Positions 7,885 to 8,176 of a stretch of 8,176 nt of DNA are shown in pieces (the first letter of the stretch is position 1; every line of letters begins with the position of its first letter). The notes under the pieces are model-generated. The model saw only the letters and a list, made by a program, of their open reading frames with translations, was not told the origin of the DNA and made no database searches. Both the position numbers and the translations under genes were made by a program. Source of the DNA: Anaerolineales bacterium. GTDB lineage: Bacteria > Chloroflexota > Anaerolineae > Anaerolineales > UBA6663. The stretch covers positions 1-8,176 of the forward strand of contig JAGOBN010000147.1 in the NCBI GenBank assembly GCA_017999235.1, written 5' to 3'.

Positions 7885-7889
7885 ACTTC

Positions 7890-7895
7890 AGTATA
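7890..7895 (-). promoter_or_regulatory. -10-like element TATACT upstream of the hybrid kinase
   Basis: Minus-strand TATACT, within TATATACT, is one mismatch from consensus, with no convincing -35 at 17 nt. Transcription from it would start near 7883, so the first ATG (7884) would be leaderless or untranscribed and Met19 at 7830 would be the first internal start. Confidence 0.35.
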
Positions 7896-7970
7896 TATGA
7901 GGCGGCGGCCGCCCGGACCGGGCCAGTTGGGCGGGGTGGATTGCGTCCGCTGTCGACGGGGAGCTGGGCC

Positions 7971-7989
7971 TATAATGAAACGCAGGAGA
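7971..7989 (+). promoter_or_regulatory. Consensus -10 (TATAAT) and ribosome binding site of the transhydrogenase gene
   Basis: A perfect TATAAT at 7971-7976 is followed by AGGAGA at 7984-7989, 6 nt before the ATG. No good -35 is seen at 16-18 nt. The expected start of transcription (about 7982-7984) falls right at the Shine-Dalgarno sequence, so the leader would be only about 12-14 nt. Confidence 0.55.
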
Positions 7990-7995
7990 CTCCCC

Positions 7996-8176
7996 ATGGC
8001 GGATTATGATCTCGTGGTGATCGGCTCCGGGCCGGCCGGCGAAAAAGGGGCGGCCCAGGCGGCGTACTTTGGCAAGCGCGTGGCGCTGGTGGAGCGGGCG
8101 GACCACCTGGGCGGCGCCGCCATCAACACCGGCACCGTGCCGTCCAAGACTCTGCGCGAAACCGCCCTGTACTTTT
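7996..8176 (+). CDS. sthA: SthA-like soluble pyridine nucleotide transhydrogenase (N-terminal 60 residues, runs off the window)
   Basis: A flavoprotein of the pyridine nucleotide-disulfide oxidoreductase superfamily. Soluble transhydrogenase exchanges reducing equivalents between NADPH and NADH in the cytoplasm. The visible 60 residues start [19 protein letters not shown], with the FAD-binding GxGxxG at Gly10, Gly12 and Gly15, and a Glu33 (VALVER) expected to bind the FAD ribose. The segment at 39-54 ([16 protein letters not shown]) aligns with the redox-active loop GGxCxNxGCxPSK of lipoamide dehydrogenase and glutathione reductase. Here both Cys positions are Ala42 and Thr47, ruling out a dithiol enzyme. 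NTGTxPSKTLRE is typical of SthA. The start is set by AGGAGA 6 nt upstream. Divergent from the kinase operon across 111 bp. The NAD and dimer domains are not visible, so the call rests on the first 60 residues. Confidence 0.8.
   Translation, partial: MADYDLVVIGSGPAGEKGAAQAAYFGKRVALVERADHLGGAAINTGTVPSKTLRETALYF

Overview
This is a GC-rich (roughly two-thirds G+C by eye) bacterial chromosomal window that appears to hold the dnaA end of a replication-origin region followed by a metabolic and signalling block. The canonical TTATCCACA DnaA boxes, high GC, a compact DnaA, and large multi-PAS hybrid kinases fit a Chloroflexota (Anaerolineae-like) or similar environmental bacterium. That placement is an inference from sequence feel and not from a search. 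No mobile element, CRISPR array, tRNA or rRNA was seen.

Layout. (1) Positions 1-719, minus strand: the N-terminal half of dnaA, running off the left edge. (2) Positions 720-1448: a 729-bp non-coding stretch holding the dnaA leader and two overlapping promoter candidates, several inverted repeats, AT-rich patches, and a cluster of two perfect and one near-perfect DnaA boxes. It is a good candidate for oriC or part of it. A strong hairpin at its right edge probably ends the malate synthase transcript. (3) Positions 1449-3053, minus: a complete malate synthase of the A (AceB) type with an extended -10 promoter just upstream. (4) Positions 3105-4553, minus: a receiver-PAS-histidine kinase protein with unusual H and G1 boxes. 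(5) Positions 4543-7884, minus: a 1113-residue membrane hybrid histidine kinase (two TM helices, HAMP, about four PAS domains, coiled coil, HisKA, HATPase, receiver) that overlaps gene 4 by 11 bp. (6) Positions 7885-7995: a 111-bp divergent promoter region. (7) Positions 7996-8176, plus: the N-terminus of an SthA-like soluble pyridine nucleotide transhydrogenase, running off the right edge.

How it may work together. The two kinases are translationally coupled and make a phosphorelay with two receivers and two transmitter modules but no Hpt or DNA-binding output domain in view, so the output must lie elsewhere or act through protein contact. The relay reads co-directionally into malate synthase (glyoxylate shunt or glyoxylate disposal) across only 51 bp, and is divergent from a gene predicted to exchange NADPH and NADH. 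A link between the sensor pair and carbon/redox metabolism is plausible but is inference from position only. Nothing here is clearly a new system. The points most worth a second look are the origin structure, the atypical kinase boxes, the output-less relay, the cysteine-free SthA N-terminus, and the heavy over-representation of the palindrome GCCGGC.
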